Counted from the stretch's first letter, positions 25,072 to 33,871 are shown. The stretch: DNA of 64,000 bases from Pseudomonas fluorescens (GCF_002022275.1 NZ_MSDF01000021.1:194668-258667); one strand, 5' to 3'. Numbers and translations are program-made. Notes: generated from the letters alone by a model not told the origin.

Positions 25072-25782
25072 ATGGCCAAACAAGACCACTTGCTGATCGT
25101 CGATGACGACCCGCAAATCCGCCAACTGCTCTGCGACTACCTCAGTGACGCCGGTTTTCAGGTGTCCACCGCGGCTGACGGCAAGGAAATGCGCCGCCGC
25201 CTGGCGTTGAATGTCATCGATCTGATCGTGCTCGACCTGATGTTGCCCGGTGAGGACGGCCTGAGCCTGTGCCGCGAACTGCGCGTGAGTTCGAATACGC
25301 CGGTGGTGATGCTCACGGCCAAGGGCTCGTTGATCGACCGCATCGTCGGCCTGGAAATCGGCGCCGACGACTACCTGCCCAAACCCTTCGACCCGCGTGA
25401 GCTGCTGGTGCGGATCAAGGTGGTGTTGCGCCGGGTGCAGAGCTTCCCCGACCGCGCGCGGCTGGATGACGCGCCGAGCATTGGTTTTGCCGGCTGGCAA
25501 CTCGACACCCGTGCGCGGCAATTACTGACGCCCGAAGGCGTGGTGGTCAGCCTGGGCAATTCGGATTACCGCGTGCTGCGCCTGTTGTTGCAGCACCCCA
25601 ACCGCCCGTTGAGCCGCGACTTTTTGCTCAACCACGTGTTCGACAAAGACAGCACGCCGTTCGACCGTTCCATCGACGTGTGCGTCAGCCGCCTGCGCTC
25701 GCAGCTGCCGGCCGGGCTGATCAAGACCGTGCGCAACGAGGGCTATATGCTCACCGCCGATGACGTGGTGCCCGGCTCGTGA
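25072..25782 (+). CDS. OmpR-family response regulator
   Basis: 236 residues from ATG 25072. The receiver domain shows VDDD at 10-13, phospho-acceptor Asp55 (LIVLDLMLPG) and a MLTAKG loop; the C-terminal winged helix contains VSLGNSDYRVLRLLLQHPNRPLSRDFLL and SIDVCVSRLRSQL. It is divergent from the siderophore receptor across a 197-base spacer and overlaps the sensor kinase gene by four bases. The likely role is induction of the receptor operon by its ligand, as with PfeRS/PirRS; that assignment is from context only. Confidence 0.93.
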   Translation: MAKQDHLLIVDDDPQIRQLLCDYLSDAGFQVSTAADGKEMRRRLALNVIDLIVLDLMLPGEDGLSLCRELRVSSNTPVVMLTAKGSLIDRIVGLEIGADDYLPKPFDPRELLVRIKVVLRRVQSFPDRARLDDAPSIGFAGWQLDTRARQLLTPEGVVVSLGNSDYRVLRLLLQHPNRPLSRDFLLNHVFDKDSTPFDRSIDVCVSRLRSQLPAGLIKTVRNEGYMLTADDVVPGS

Positions 25783-27164
25783 GACTGCTGCCCAAGTCGC
25801 TGTTCGGGCGGCTGGTGCTGATTCTGGTCAGCGGCATGCTCGCGGCCCAGGCGCTGACCAGCAGCATCTGGTACGACCGGCGCCATGGTCAGGTGCTGGA
25901 AATCCCCGCGCGGCTCATCGCCACCCGGCTGGCCGACGTGGTGCGCCTGATGCACAGCGACCCGCAGCAGGCTGACCAGTTGATCAAACTGCTCAATACG
26001 CCGCATTTCCAGTTGACCTTGAGCGACCAGGCCAGCAGCACGCCCAGCACCCTCACCGACAGCGACCGGCCCACCGAGCGCTTGATCAAGAAGGTGCTGT
26101 CGGAGAAAACCGGTTACGCACAGACCCTGATTTTATTGCGCCTGTCGCTGGTGGACGGCGAGGGGCAAACCGCCGGGCTCTCGACTTTGCTCGGTTCCAA
26201 GCCGGTGGTGGGGCAGTTTCTGATCGACCTGCGTTTGCCTGACGGGCGCTGGTTGCAGGTGGATGCCAGCGAGGAACAGGGCTGGACCAGCACGTCGCCG
26301 CTGGACCTGTTGTTTGATTACGTGATGCGCATCTATTTGCTGCGGGTACTGGTGCTGGTGGTGATCGCTTTGGTGGCGGTGCGCCTGGCGATCCGTCCAT
26401 TGAATGCTTTGGCCAAAGCCGCCGAAGCGCTGGGCCGGGACATCCAGCGCCCGCCCTTGTCGGTAGACGGCCCCACCGAAGTACGCCGCGCCGCCCAGGC
26501 GTTTAACGCGATGCAGCAACGGTTGATTGCCAACATCGCCGAGCGCACGCGGTTTCTCGCGGCGATTTCCCACGACCTGCGCTCACCGATCACACGCTTG
26601 CGCCTGCGTACCGAGATGCTCGAAGACAACCGCACCAAGGAGCGTTTTCGCAGCGACCTGGAAGAAATGGAGCACATGGTTTCCAGCACCCTGGATTTTG
26701 TCAGCAGCGGCGAAATCAACGAGACGCGGCAAAACATCGACATCAATGCCTTGCTGCAAAGCTTGCAGGCGGACCTGGAGGATGTGGGTGAGCGCGTCAC
26801 TATCGTCGGCCGCGCCCGGCAGCCGTTGCCGGGGTATGCGCGCAGCCTTAAGCGTTGTGTGCAGAACCTGCTGGAAAACGCGGTGCGGTATGGGTGTGAG
26901 GTGGTGGTGCGGGTTGAGGATCAGGCTGACAGCTTGACGATTGTGATCAGCGACCGTGGGCCGGGCATTCCCCAGGAGCAGCTGGAGCAGGTGATAGAGC
27001 CGTTTTACCGGGTGGAGGGCTCACGCAATGTGGAAACCGGCGGGTATGGGTTGGGATTGAGCATTGCGCACACTATTGCGCGGGCGCACGAAGGGCGGTT
27101 GAGCTTGAAGAATCGCGAGGGTGGGGGGCTTGAGGTGGAGCTGGTGTTTCAACGCAAGATTTAA
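25779..27164 (+). CDS. Membrane sensor histidine kinase
   Basis: 461 residues from GTG 25779 (GTGA overlap with the regulator stop). First membrane helix at about 10-30, a periplasmic sensor region of about 150 residues, second helix at about 184-205, HAMP, then the H-box FLAAISHDLRSPITR with His265. N box ENAVRYG, G1 ISDRGPGIP, F/G2 YGLGLSIAH are intact. Cognate partner of the preceding OmpR-type regulator. Confidence 0.94.
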   Translation: MRLLPKSLFGRLVLILVSGMLAAQALTSSIWYDRRHGQVLEIPARLIATRLADVVRLMHSDPQQADQLIKLLNTPHFQLTLSDQASSTPSTLTDSDRPTERLIKKVLSEKTGYAQTLILLRLSLVDGEGQTAGLSTLLGSKPVVGQFLIDLRLPDGRWLQVDASEEQGWTSTSPLDLLFDYVMRIYLLRVLVLVVIALVAVRLAIRPLNALAKAAEALGRDIQRPPLSVDGPTEVRRAAQAFNAMQQRLIANIAERTRFLAAISHDLRSPITRLRLRTEMLEDNRTKERFRSDLEEMEHMVSSTLDFVSSGEINETRQNIDINALLQSLQADLEDVGERVTIVGRARQPLPGYARSLKRCVQNLLENAVRYGCEVVVRVEDQADSLTIVISDRGPGIPQEQLEQVIEPFYRVEGSRNVETGGYGLGLSIAHTIARAHEGRLSLKNREGGGLEVELVFQRKI

Positions 27165-27181
27165 TTTGAAATGCGATCAAC

Positions 27182-27269
27182 TGTGGGAGCTGGCTTGCCT
27201 GCGATGCAGACACCTCGGTCCATCAGGCACTCCGAGTTGATGCTATCGCAGGCAAGCCAGCTCCCACAC
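27182..27269. repeat. REP pair (REPIN)
   Basis: TGTGGGAGCTGGCTTGCCTG and CAGGCAAGCCAGCTCCCACA arms flanking a loop that carries CACCTCGG and CCGAGTTGATG. It lies between convergent genes. Confidence 0.9.
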
Positions 27270-27285
27270 TGACTGCATCAGGGCA

Positions 27286-27492
27286 TCAAGCCCCGTGGCA
27301 CTTCTTGAATTTCTTCTCGCTGCCGCACGGGCAAGGATCGTTGCGGCCAACGTCCTTCAACGCGTTGCGCACCGGCTCCTGGTGAGCGTGGCCGCAGTTC
27401 GGGCCGTGGACATGCCCGTGGTCGTGATCATGGTGATCGTGGTCGTGATCGTGGTTGCAGTCAGGACCATGGACATGGGGTTGCTGAGTCAT
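27286..27492 (-). CDS. Small SEC-C zinc-motif protein with a His/Asp-rich tract
   Basis: 68 residues. The C-terminal third is a SEC-C metal-binding motif (DPCPCGSEKKFKKCHG). The N-terminal half is an unusual run of alternating His and Asp (CNHDHDHDHHDHDHGHVHGPNC) flanked by Cys, which looks like a second metal-binding segment. ATG 27492 overlaps the stop of the LEA-type gene (ATGA). Function is unknown; metal binding is inferred from composition. Confidence 0.85.
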   Translation of the reverse strand: MTQQPHVHGPDCNHDHDHDHHDHDHGHVHGPNCGHAHQEPVRNALKDVGRNDPCPCGSEKKFKKCHGA

Positions 27493-27971
27493 CGATGTCG
27501 CTCCGGAATAAAATCGCCGGGGATTATCTCGCCATTGTGCGCCACCTGCACGTCATTACCGATGAATAATCCGGTTTTCAGCTCGCCTTCCAGGCGATAC
27601 GGCACAGGCTTGTCGGGATTTTTCAGCATCTGCACCACATCACGAATCTGCGGCCACAGGTTGGTGCGCACGGACACACGGAAAAAAGCGTGGCTGCGTG
27701 GCGGCACAGTCAGCCATTCGTTGGACTCGCCTTCGGTCAATACAAAACCGCTCAGGGTGACCTTGTAGATCAGGCCGCGAACGGTCAGGTCTTCGTCGTC
27801 ACGGTTGTCCACGCGAAACCACAGTTTGAACTTCTGCTCGAGCAACTTGGCGCGGACCACTTCCACTTTCACCAGGGAAATGTGCGGCGCGGGGGCGTCG
27901 TCTTCAAACCAGGAGGCGCAGCCGGTCAGGCCAAGGGTCAACGCCAGCATCAAGCAGTACATCCGAAGCAT
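27489..27971 (-). CDS. LEA type 2 (WHy-domain) family lipoprotein
   Basis: 160 residues with a lipoprotein signal (ALTLGLTGCASW). The mature part matches the LEA14/WHy fold: ISLVKVEVVRAKLLEQKFKLWFRVDNRDDEDLTVRGLIYKVTLSG then FFRVSVRTNL. Such proteins are stress-linked and membrane-attached in bacteria, with no known enzyme activity. It is translationally coupled to the SEC-C gene downstream and follows ychJ by 21 bases. AAGGGA precedes the ATG. Confidence 0.85.
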   Translation of the reverse strand: MLRMYCLMLALTLGLTGCASWFEDDAPAPHISLVKVEVVRAKLLEQKFKLWFRVDNRDDEDLTVRGLIYKVTLSGFVLTEGESNEWLTVPPRSHAFFRVSVRTNLWPQIRDVVQMLKNPDKPVPYRLEGELKTGLFIGNDVQVAHNGEIIPGDFIPERHR

Positions 27972-27992
27972 GGCGGTATCCCTTTCTTGTCA

Positions 27993-28463
27993 TTAGAGGT
28001 AGCTGGAACAGCACTTCTTGAACTTCTGCCCGCTGCCGCACAAACATACATCATTGCGCCCGGCCTTCACCTCAACCGTCGGGTCGATGAAGTACCAGCG
28101 CCCTTCGTTCTGTACGAAAGAAGACTGTTCGCGGTGGCTGTGTTCGCCGGTGCTGTCGTGCCAGCGCGCGGTAAAGGTCACGAAAGCGTGTTCCGGCTGG
28201 CCGCCAAATACCTCGGAGCTTTCCACATCAAGCCCCAGCCAGGTGCTCTGGGCGCTCCAGGCGCCGATGGCGGCGCGGTCCAGGCCGGCCTGTTGCGCAG
28301 GCAGCGTGGTTGCCACCAGATAATCCACCAGGCCCAGCACATAGGCGCTGTAGCGCGAGCGCATCAACGCACTCGCGCAGGGCGCCGGGTGGCCGGCGTG
28401 GTAATGGCCGCAGCAGGCGTCCAGCAGGTTGCCGCTGCCGCAGGGGCAAATGGATGTACTCAT
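27993..28463 (-). CDS. ychJ: YchJ-family SEC-C domain protein
   Basis: 156 residues from ATG 28463 (MSTSICPCGSG). There is a SEC-C motif at each end (CPCGSGNLLDACCGHYH and CLCGSGQKFKKCC) around an NTF2-like core (MRSRYSAYVLGLVDYLVATT, FTARWHD). This is the architecture of E. coli YchJ. The zinc-binding role is from the motif; the cellular function is unknown. It starts 5 bases after the DUF6231 gene ends. Confidence 0.9.
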   Translation of the reverse strand: MSTSICPCGSGNLLDACCGHYHAGHPAPCASALMRSRYSAYVLGLVDYLVATTLPAQQAGLDRAAIGAWSAQSTWLGLDVESSEVFGGQPEHAFVTFTARWHDSTGEHSHREQSSFVQNEGRWYFIDPTVEVKAGRNDVCLCGSGQKFKKCCSSYL

Positions 28464-28467
28464 CGGG

Positions 28468-28965
28468 TTACCACCAATACTTTCCGAAATTTTCCGGGTT
28501 GGCCCAGAAGCGGGCGTTGAGCCAGTCGGGCACCTGTTTATAGTCAAGCAGATCATAGGTAAACAGCGTCAGCACCTGCTCGTCGCGCTGAAAACGCTCG
28601 CCGGCTTGCAAGGCCAGGGAGAAAAAGTCGGTGTCCTTCCAGCCACAGACGTGCAGGTCGGCCAGCACTGCAATGCGGCTGGCATTCAGGTTGCGGATGC
28701 CGCCGAGCAACGTCAGGCCTTGTGGTTTTGACAGGTGCTCCAGGCAATCGACCACCAGCGCCAGGTCAAAACGCTGTGCCGCCAATGCTTCAGGCAGCGG
28801 CCCGGGCGCGGCGATGGCGACAACGGTGTCAGGGTGTTCGGCTTGAAACGCTTCCAGCGCCGGAAACTGGCTGGCGCCCAATAGCAGCAGGCGTTTTGGC
28901 TGGTGCAAATCGAGCAAGGCAGCCAAGGCTTGCTGGGGTGTACGAGAAGAAATACCGGCGGTCAT
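28468..28965 (-). CDS. DUF6231-family protein
   Basis: 165 residues from ATG 28965, with GAGGATC at good distance; a GTG one codon upstream is possible. It reads like a degenerate class I methyltransferase fold (RLLLLGASQFPALEAFQ, FDLALVVDCLEHLSKPQ) without a convincing SAM-binding Gly loop. It is first in a cluster with ychJ, the LEA-like lipoprotein and the small SEC-C gene. Function is unknown. Confidence 0.75.
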   Translation of the reverse strand: MTAGISSRTPQQALAALLDLHQPKRLLLLGASQFPALEAFQAEHPDTVVAIAAPGPLPEALAAQRFDLALVVDCLEHLSKPQGLTLLGGIRNLNASRIAVLADLHVCGWKDTDFFSLALQAGERFQRDEQVLTLFTYDLLDYKQVPDWLNARFWANPENFGKYWW

Positions 28966-29155
28966 CACAGATCCTCACATCGGGACCGTAGAGACTAGCG
29001 CGGCTGAGCGTGCGGGCCTAGAGCGGGCGGCGGCGAAAAGTCCGGCAGGTGCGACGATCCTCAATGAATACGGGGGCGCGGCGAAGTGGCGCAGATGAAA
29101 AGAGCCGTCTTTACTCCACTCGTCGGCCCCCGCCGATCCCCTCAGGAGAAATCAG

Positions 29156-29854
29156 ATGAGCATCATGCGGACAGCTCTACCCTTGGTTCTGCTAACCGGA
29201 GTATTGACAGGTTGCGCAGGCTTGCAAAAAACCGATTGGCCCACTTGCGCCGCGGTTGGCGGTGTCACCGGTGCGGCGATTGGCGCGACTGAAAGCTCGG
29301 CTTACGCAGGCTATGGCGCATTGCTGATCGGCGGCATGGCCGGTGCCTATTGCTGGGTGCATGGCGACGGTGATGAGGACGGTGATGGCGTGCCGGACAG
29401 CCGCGACAAGTGCCCGGGGACGCCAAAAGGCGTGCAGGTGGATGCCAACGGTTGCCCACCGGCTCCGCCAGCGGTTGCGGTGGTTGAGGAAGTGGTGGTG
29501 GTCAAGGAAGAAACCATCGTGATTCGCGATGTGCACTTCCAGTTTGACTCGGCCAAGTTGACGGCGGCGGACAAAACCAAACTCGACCTCATCGCCACCC
29601 GTCTGAAAAAAGAAGCCCCGAGCGCGCAGTTGCGGGTCAGCGGGCACACCGACAGCGTCGGCAAAGACGCCTACAACCAGAAACTCTCGGAAAAACGTGC
29701 CCGTTCGGTCACTGACTACCTGGTCAGTTCCGGGGTGCCTCGCAGCAACTTTGTGTCGGTGACCGGCGCGGGCGAAAGCCACCCGGTAGCCGATAACAAA
29801 ACCGCTGAAGGGCGTGCCTTGAACCGCCGCGTGGAAATCCAGATCAACCGCTGA
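29156..29854 (+). CDS. OmpA-family lipoprotein with a thrombospondin type 3 repeat
   Basis: 232 residues. Lipobox LLTGVLTGC, a Gly-zipper-like hydrophobic segment (GGVTGAAIGATESSAYAGYG), a calcium-binding-type TSP3 repeat (DGDEDGDGVPDSRDKCPGTP), and a C-terminal peptidoglycan-binding OmpA domain (DVHFQFDSAKLT, SGHTDSVGKDAYNQKLSEKRA, NRRVEIQI). It probably anchors the outer membrane to the cell wall. Resembles P. aeruginosa PA0833-type proteins. CAGGAG precedes the ATG. Confidence 0.92.
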   Translation: MSIMRTALPLVLLTGVLTGCAGLQKTDWPTCAAVGGVTGAAIGATESSAYAGYGALLIGGMAGAYCWVHGDGDEDGDGVPDSRDKCPGTPKGVQVDANGCPPAPPAVAVVEEVVVVKEETIVIRDVHFQFDSAKLTAADKTKLDLIATRLKKEAPSAQLRVSGHTDSVGKDAYNQKLSEKRARSVTDYLVSSGVPRSNFVSVTGAGESHPVADNKTAEGRALNRRVEIQINR

Positions 29855-29861
29855 CGGTACG

Positions 29862-29886
29862 TGCCCCCGTGGGAGACACGGGGGCA
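29862..29886 (+). terminator. Hairpin after the OmpA-family gene
   Basis: TGCCCCCGTG and CACGGGGGCA form a 10-bp stem starting 7 bases after the stop codon; it lacks a T run, so termination strength is uncertain. Confidence 0.55.
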
Positions 29887-30014
29887 TTGCTGGCGATCCT
29901 CGCCGAAACCGCAGGCAAACCTGCCCTTTATCAATTTTTTGCATCCTTCACTGGCAAATCGCCTGCAGAAGTCGGTACTGTGCGCCCAAAGAATAATAGG
30001 CAGGGGCATGCGGC

Positions 30015-30308
30015 ATGAAGGTGTTTTGGGGGCTGGGGAAGTTTCTGACGTTATTGTTCTGGGTTGTGGTGGTGGTCAATCTGTTCCAGCCACTGGTTAA
30101 CCCGTTTCACCTGTTGGTCAGCCTGGCCGGCAGTCTGTTGTTTCTCACCCATCTTCTGGAGTTGCTGTTGTTCAACAGCAGCGTGAAGCACCGTGCCCAT
30201 CCCTGGCGTGACCGCTTGCAGATCCTGCTGGTGGGGATGTTCCATGTGCGGGGCCTGTCGGCGCCTGCAGCGGTTAATGAAATGAACAAGGAGGCCAATC
30301 ATGCGTAA
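30015..30308 (+). CDS. DUF1145-family inner membrane protein
   Basis: 97 residues with two hydrophobic segments (LGKFLTLLFWVVVVVNLF and HLLVSLAGSLLFLTHLLELLLF), the layout of the DUF1145/YhhL family. No function is known. Its 3' end overlaps the start of the collagen-like gene by eight bases, which suggests co-translation. Confidence 0.82.
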   Translation: MKVFWGLGKFLTLLFWVVVVVNLFQPLVNPFHLLVSLAGSLLFLTHLLELLLFNSSVKHRAHPWRDRLQILLVGMFHVRGLSAPAAVNEMNKEANHA

Positions 30309-31059
30309 GGTTTTTCTGTTGGCCCTGTTGGTCAGCCCCATTGCTCTGGCGCAGAACGTCAGCGTTGAAAGCAACTCGCTGATGCGCCTGCCCAGCAGCA
30401 CAAGCGTGTTGCAACTGGAGCGCCTGGATGTGGCGGATTACGGCACGTTGTTGATTCCGGCGACCATCAGTCAGGTCACCGTGGAGCAACTGCACTTGGG
30501 TCGTGAAGCGCGTATCGCCATCGCCCCCGGCAATACCGGGCTGCAATTGCAGGTGCGTCAGGCGCAACTGGAACACGGCAGCCAGATCACCTCGCGTGGC
30601 GCCCCGGGCACTCATGAACGGCCGGCCAAGGCTGGGCGTGACCTGACCTTGCGCATCAACGACCTGACGGCTGAAGAGCTGTCGGTGGACGCCCGTGGTG
30701 GCGCCGGAGCACAAGGCTACTCGGGCCTGGACGGCGCCAACGGTGTTGACCCGGGTTGCACCTGGGGTTCGGCGGGGCGCGGGGCGAATGGCGATAACGG
30801 CGGCGATGGCCTGCCGGGTGCGGCGGGCGCGCAAGTGCGTGTCGAGCTGCCGCAGAGCTTCCCGGCCGAACAGATCAAGGTCTGGGTCGATGGCGGCGCC
30901 GGTGGGTTGGCCGGTACGGCGGGCAAACCGGGTAAAGGCGGGCAGTCCAAGGGCTGCGTGGTGTACCGCGCGGATGGCGGCGAGAAAGGCCGCGCTGGCC
31001 TGGAAGGGCAGCCTGGGCCAGCGGGGCCTGCGGGTGCTGTGACTATTCAGCGCCTTTGA
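30301..31059 (+). CDS. Secreted protein with a Gly-rich collagen-like region
   Basis: 252 residues with a signal peptide (MRKVFLLALLVSPIALAQ). The middle (about 25-125) is beta-rich. From about 130 to the end Gly recurs in imperfect Gly-X-Y spacing (GANGDNGGDGLPGAAG, GGAGGLAGTAGKPGKGG, GQPGPAGPAGA), interrupted by a 25-residue non-collagen segment. Two Cys (PGCTWGS, KGCVVY) flank that segment. AAGGAGG precedes ATG 30301. It is probably an extracytoplasmic structural or adhesive protein; I recognise no catalytic motif. Confidence 0.8.
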   Translation: MRKVFLLALLVSPIALAQNVSVESNSLMRLPSSTSVLQLERLDVADYGTLLIPATISQVTVEQLHLGREARIAIAPGNTGLQLQVRQAQLEHGSQITSRGAPGTHERPAKAGRDLTLRINDLTAEELSVDARGGAGAQGYSGLDGANGVDPGCTWGSAGRGANGDNGGDGLPGAAGAQVRVELPQSFPAEQIKVWVDGGAGGLAGTAGKPGKGGQSKGCVVYRADGGEKGRAGLEGQPGPAGPAGAVTIQRL

Positions 31060-31073
31060 GGTGTTTGACCTGA

Positions 31074-31145
31074 CGCTATCGCGGGCAAGCCCGCTCCCAC
31101 ATTTGGAATGCATTCCAATGTGGGAGCCGGGCTTGCCCGCGATGA
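31074..31145. repeat. REP pair, reversed arrangement
   Basis: CGCTATCGCGGGCAAGCCCG-CTCCCACAT, a short spacer, then ATGTGGGAGCCGGGCTTGCC-CGCGATG. The units face the opposite way from most REP pairs in the window (the CTCCCAC ends meet in the centre) and use the CGGG variant core. Confidence 0.85.
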
Positions 31146-31162
31146 GGCCCTGACAGACGCCT

Positions 31163-31627
31163 TCAGAACATCGGCCGAGCCGAAGCAATCGCCACCACCA
31201 CCAAGCCGATAATCAAATTAATCCCCACCAACTTGCGAATCTGCCCCAGCACCGCCGCACCCGCCGGCCAGTCCTCAGCGGCCACCGCCGTGCGCAACTC
31301 CGGGAACTTCAAGGCCTGGATGCGGATAAACAGCGCCGTCATCACCAGATACAAACCCATCATCACCTGCACGTAACGCGGCGCGGTCTCAAACCCGCTG
31401 AAACGCAACTGCAGCAGGCCGACACCGCTGATCGGCAAAACCACCACGGCCACCCACACCCACACGAAAAAACGTTGAAACACATTCGCCCAGAGTTTGA
31501 GCCGGGCAGGGCCCTCAAGTGCCGCCACAGCGGCGGGGCGCAGGATCATCCAGGCGAAAAACATGCCGCCGACCCAGATCAGGGCGGCCAATACATGCAG
31601 GGTGTAAACGAGGCTAAACACGGTCAT
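31163..31627 (-). CDS. CopD-family integral membrane protein
   Basis: 154 residues with four hydrophobic helices: VYTLHVLAALIWVGGMFFAWMIL, FFVWVWVAVVVLPISGVGLL, VQVMMGLYLVMTALF and LVGINLIIGLVVVAIA. His10 in the first helix and the GGMFF turn fit the CopD/DUF copper-resistance-like family. GGAGTA precedes the ATG. Role in copper handling is inferred from family only. Confidence 0.78.
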   Translation of the reverse strand: MTVFSLVYTLHVLAALIWVGGMFFAWMILRPAAVAALEGPARLKLWANVFQRFFVWVWVAVVVLPISGVGLLQLRFSGFETAPRYVQVMMGLYLVMTALFIRIQALKFPELRTAVAAEDWPAGAAVLGQIRKLVGINLIIGLVVVAIASARPMF

Positions 31628-31726
31628 TGCGGTACTCCGTTCTGCGCGGGATTCATTAGCGGGGTATGATAGCCGCCGATCCGAACCACTGAAAATTTAT
31701 CCAGCGTTTTTAGCGCCCGACTATCC

Positions 31727-33871
31727 ATGATCAGCACTGAACTCAAAACCACGATCCAGGGCGCCTATTCGCGTTTTCTCGAAGCCAAGAGCTTGAAACC
31801 GCGCTACGGCCAACGCCTGATGATCGCCGAAGTGGCCAAGGTCCTCGGGGATATCGACACCGACGACGAAGGCCGCCGCGAGGGTGAACCCGCGATCGTG
31901 GCCGTTGAAGCCGGCACCGGTACCGGTAAAACCGTGGCTTACAGCATCGCCGCGATCCCGACTGCCAAGGCGGCCGGCAAGCGCCTGGTGATCGCCACCG
32001 CTACCGTCGCCCTGCAAGAGCAGATCGTCTACAAAGACTTGCCGGACCTGATGCGCAACAGCGGCCTGAACTTCACGTTCGCCCTGGCCAAGGGCCGTGG
32101 CCGTTATATGTGCCTGTCCAAGCTCGACGTGTTGCTGCAGGAAGGCCACGCGCAAACCGCCACGGCTTCGCTGTTCGAAGAAGAAGGCTTCAAGATCGAA
32201 GTCGATGAGGTCAGTCAGAAGCTGTTTACCAGCATGATCGAGAAACTCGCCGGCAACAAATGGGACGGCGACCGCGACAGCTGGCCCACCGCCCTGGAAG
32301 ACGCCGACTGGGCGCGTCTGACCACCGACCACAGCCAGTGCACCAACCGCCATTGCCCGAACTTCGGCCAGTGCGCCTTCTACAAGGCCCGCGAAGGCAT
32401 GGGCAAAGTCGACGTGATCGTCACCAACCACGACATGGTGCTGGCCGACCTGGCCCTGGGCGGCGGCGCTGTGCTGCCGGACCCGCGCGACACCCTTTAC
32501 GTGTTCGACGAAGGCCACCACCTGCCCGACAAGGCCATCGGCCACTTCGCCCACTACACGCGCCTGCGCTCCACCGCCGACTGGCTGGAAACCACCGCGA
32601 AGAACCTCACCAAGCTGCTGGCCCAGCACCCGCTACCGGGTGACCTGGGCAAGTTGATCGAGCAGGTGCCGGAGCTGGCGCGGGAGATCAAGACCCAGCA
32701 GCAGTTCATGTTCAGCGCCTGCGAGCAGGTCGCCGACTTCAAGCCGGGCGAAGACGTGGAAGGCCGTGAGCGCCCGCGCCACCGTTTCGTCGGCGGGTTG
32801 ATCCCCGAGCACATGCGCGAAATGGGCATCGAGCTGAAGAAGGGCTTTTCACGCCTGACAGATTTGTTCACCCGCCTGACCGACCTGCTGAAAGAGGGGA
32901 TGGACGGCGAGGTCAACATCGGCATCGCCAGCAACCAGGCCGAAGAATGGTACCCGCTGTTCGGCAGCCTGTTGTCGCGCTCCCAGGGCAACTGGGAGTT
33001 GTGGACGGCGTTTACCGTTGAAGACCCGGAAGACAACCCGCCGATGGCGCGTTGGCTGACCCTGTCGGAAAGCGGTGCGCTGTTTGATATCGAGGTCAAC
33101 GCCAGCCCGATCCTTGCGGCGGAAATGCTCCGTCGCAACCTGTGGAACGTGGCCTACGGCTGCCTGGTGACCTCGGCCACGCTGACGGCCCTTGGCACCT
33201 TTGACCGTTTCCGTATGCGTGCCGGCCTGCCGAAAAAAGCCGTCACCGCCGTGGTGCCGAGCCCGTTTCATCACGCCGATGCGGGTGTGCTGCGGGTGCC
33301 GGACCTTAAGGCCGACCCACGGGACGCGCCTGCGCACACGGCGGCGATCATCCGAGACCTGCCGTCATTGGTCGAGGGTTCGCGCGGCACGCTGGTGCTG
33401 TTCTCCTCGCGTAAACAAATGCAGGACGTGTTCGACGGTCTCGACCGCGACTGGCGCAAGCAAGTGTTTATCCAGGGCAACCTGTCCAAACAGGAAACCC
33501 TGAACAAGCACAAGGCGCGGGTTGATGGTGGGGATTCCAGCGTGCTGTTCGGCCTGGCGAGTTTTGCCGAGGGCGTGGACTTGCCCGGCGCTTACTGCGA
33601 GCACGTGGTGATCGCCAAGATTCCGTTTTCGGTGCCGGATGATCCGGTCGAGGCCGCCCTGGCCGAGTGGATCGAGGCACGGGGCGGGAACCCGTTCATG
33701 GAAATCTCGGTGCCGGACGCTTCCCTGAAGCTGGTCCAGGCCTGTGGGCGCTTGCTGCGTACCGAAGAAGACCGGGGCACCATCACCTTGCTCGACCGCC
33801 GTTTGGTCACCCAGCGCTACGGCAAAGCTATCCTCAATGCCTTGCCGCCCTTCAGGCGCGAAATTTCTTAA
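31727..33871 (+). CDS. dinG: ATP-dependent DNA helicase DinG
   Basis: 714 residues of the XPD/DinG superfamily 2. Walker A GTGTGKT at 63-69; four cysteines at 128, 204, 209 and 215 (RYMC, QCTNRHCPNFGQC) form the iron-sulfur cluster site; Walker B is FDEGHH; the C-terminal half has LVFSSRKQMQ-like (LVLFSSRKQM), SFAEGVDLPG and QACGRLLRTEEDRG. It unwinds 5'-tailed DNA, D-loops and R-loops. No clear ribosome site precedes ATG 31727. Confidence 0.93.
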   Translation: MISTELKTTIQGAYSRFLEAKSLKPRYGQRLMIAEVAKVLGDIDTDDEGRREGEPAIVAVEAGTGTGKTVAYSIAAIPTAKAAGKRLVIATATVALQEQIVYKDLPDLMRNSGLNFTFALAKGRGRYMCLSKLDVLLQEGHAQTATASLFEEEGFKIEVDEVSQKLFTSMIEKLAGNKWDGDRDSWPTALEDADWARLTTDHSQCTNRHCPNFGQCAFYKAREGMGKVDVIVTNHDMVLADLALGGGAVLPDPRDTLYVFDEGHHLPDKAIGHFAHYTRLRSTADWLETTAKNLTKLLAQHPLPGDLGKLIEQVPELAREIKTQQQFMFSACEQVADFKPGEDVEGRERPRHRFVGGLIPEHMREMGIELKKGFSRLTDLFTRLTDLLKEGMDGEVNIGIASNQAEEWYPLFGSLLSRSQGNWELWTAFTVEDPEDNPPMARWLTLSESGALFDIEVNASPILAAEMLRRNLWNVAYGCLVTSATLTALGTFDRFRMRAGLPKKAVTAVVPSPFHHADAGVLRVPDLKADPRDAPAHTAAIIRDLPSLVEGSRGTLVLFSSRKQMQDVFDGLDRDWRKQVFIQGNLSKQETLNKHKARVDGGDSSVLFGLASFAEGVDLPGAYCEHVVIAKIPFSVPDDPVEAALAEWIEARGGNPFMEISVPDASLKLVQACGRLLRTEEDRGTITLLDRRLVTQRYGKAILNALPPFRREIS

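Noticed and set aside
30274..31188. 304-codon minus-strand frame over the collagen-like gene
   Set aside because: Arises from the Gly-rich GGC/GGN codons read in reverse; the plus-strand gene has a signal peptide, ribosome site and operon overlap.
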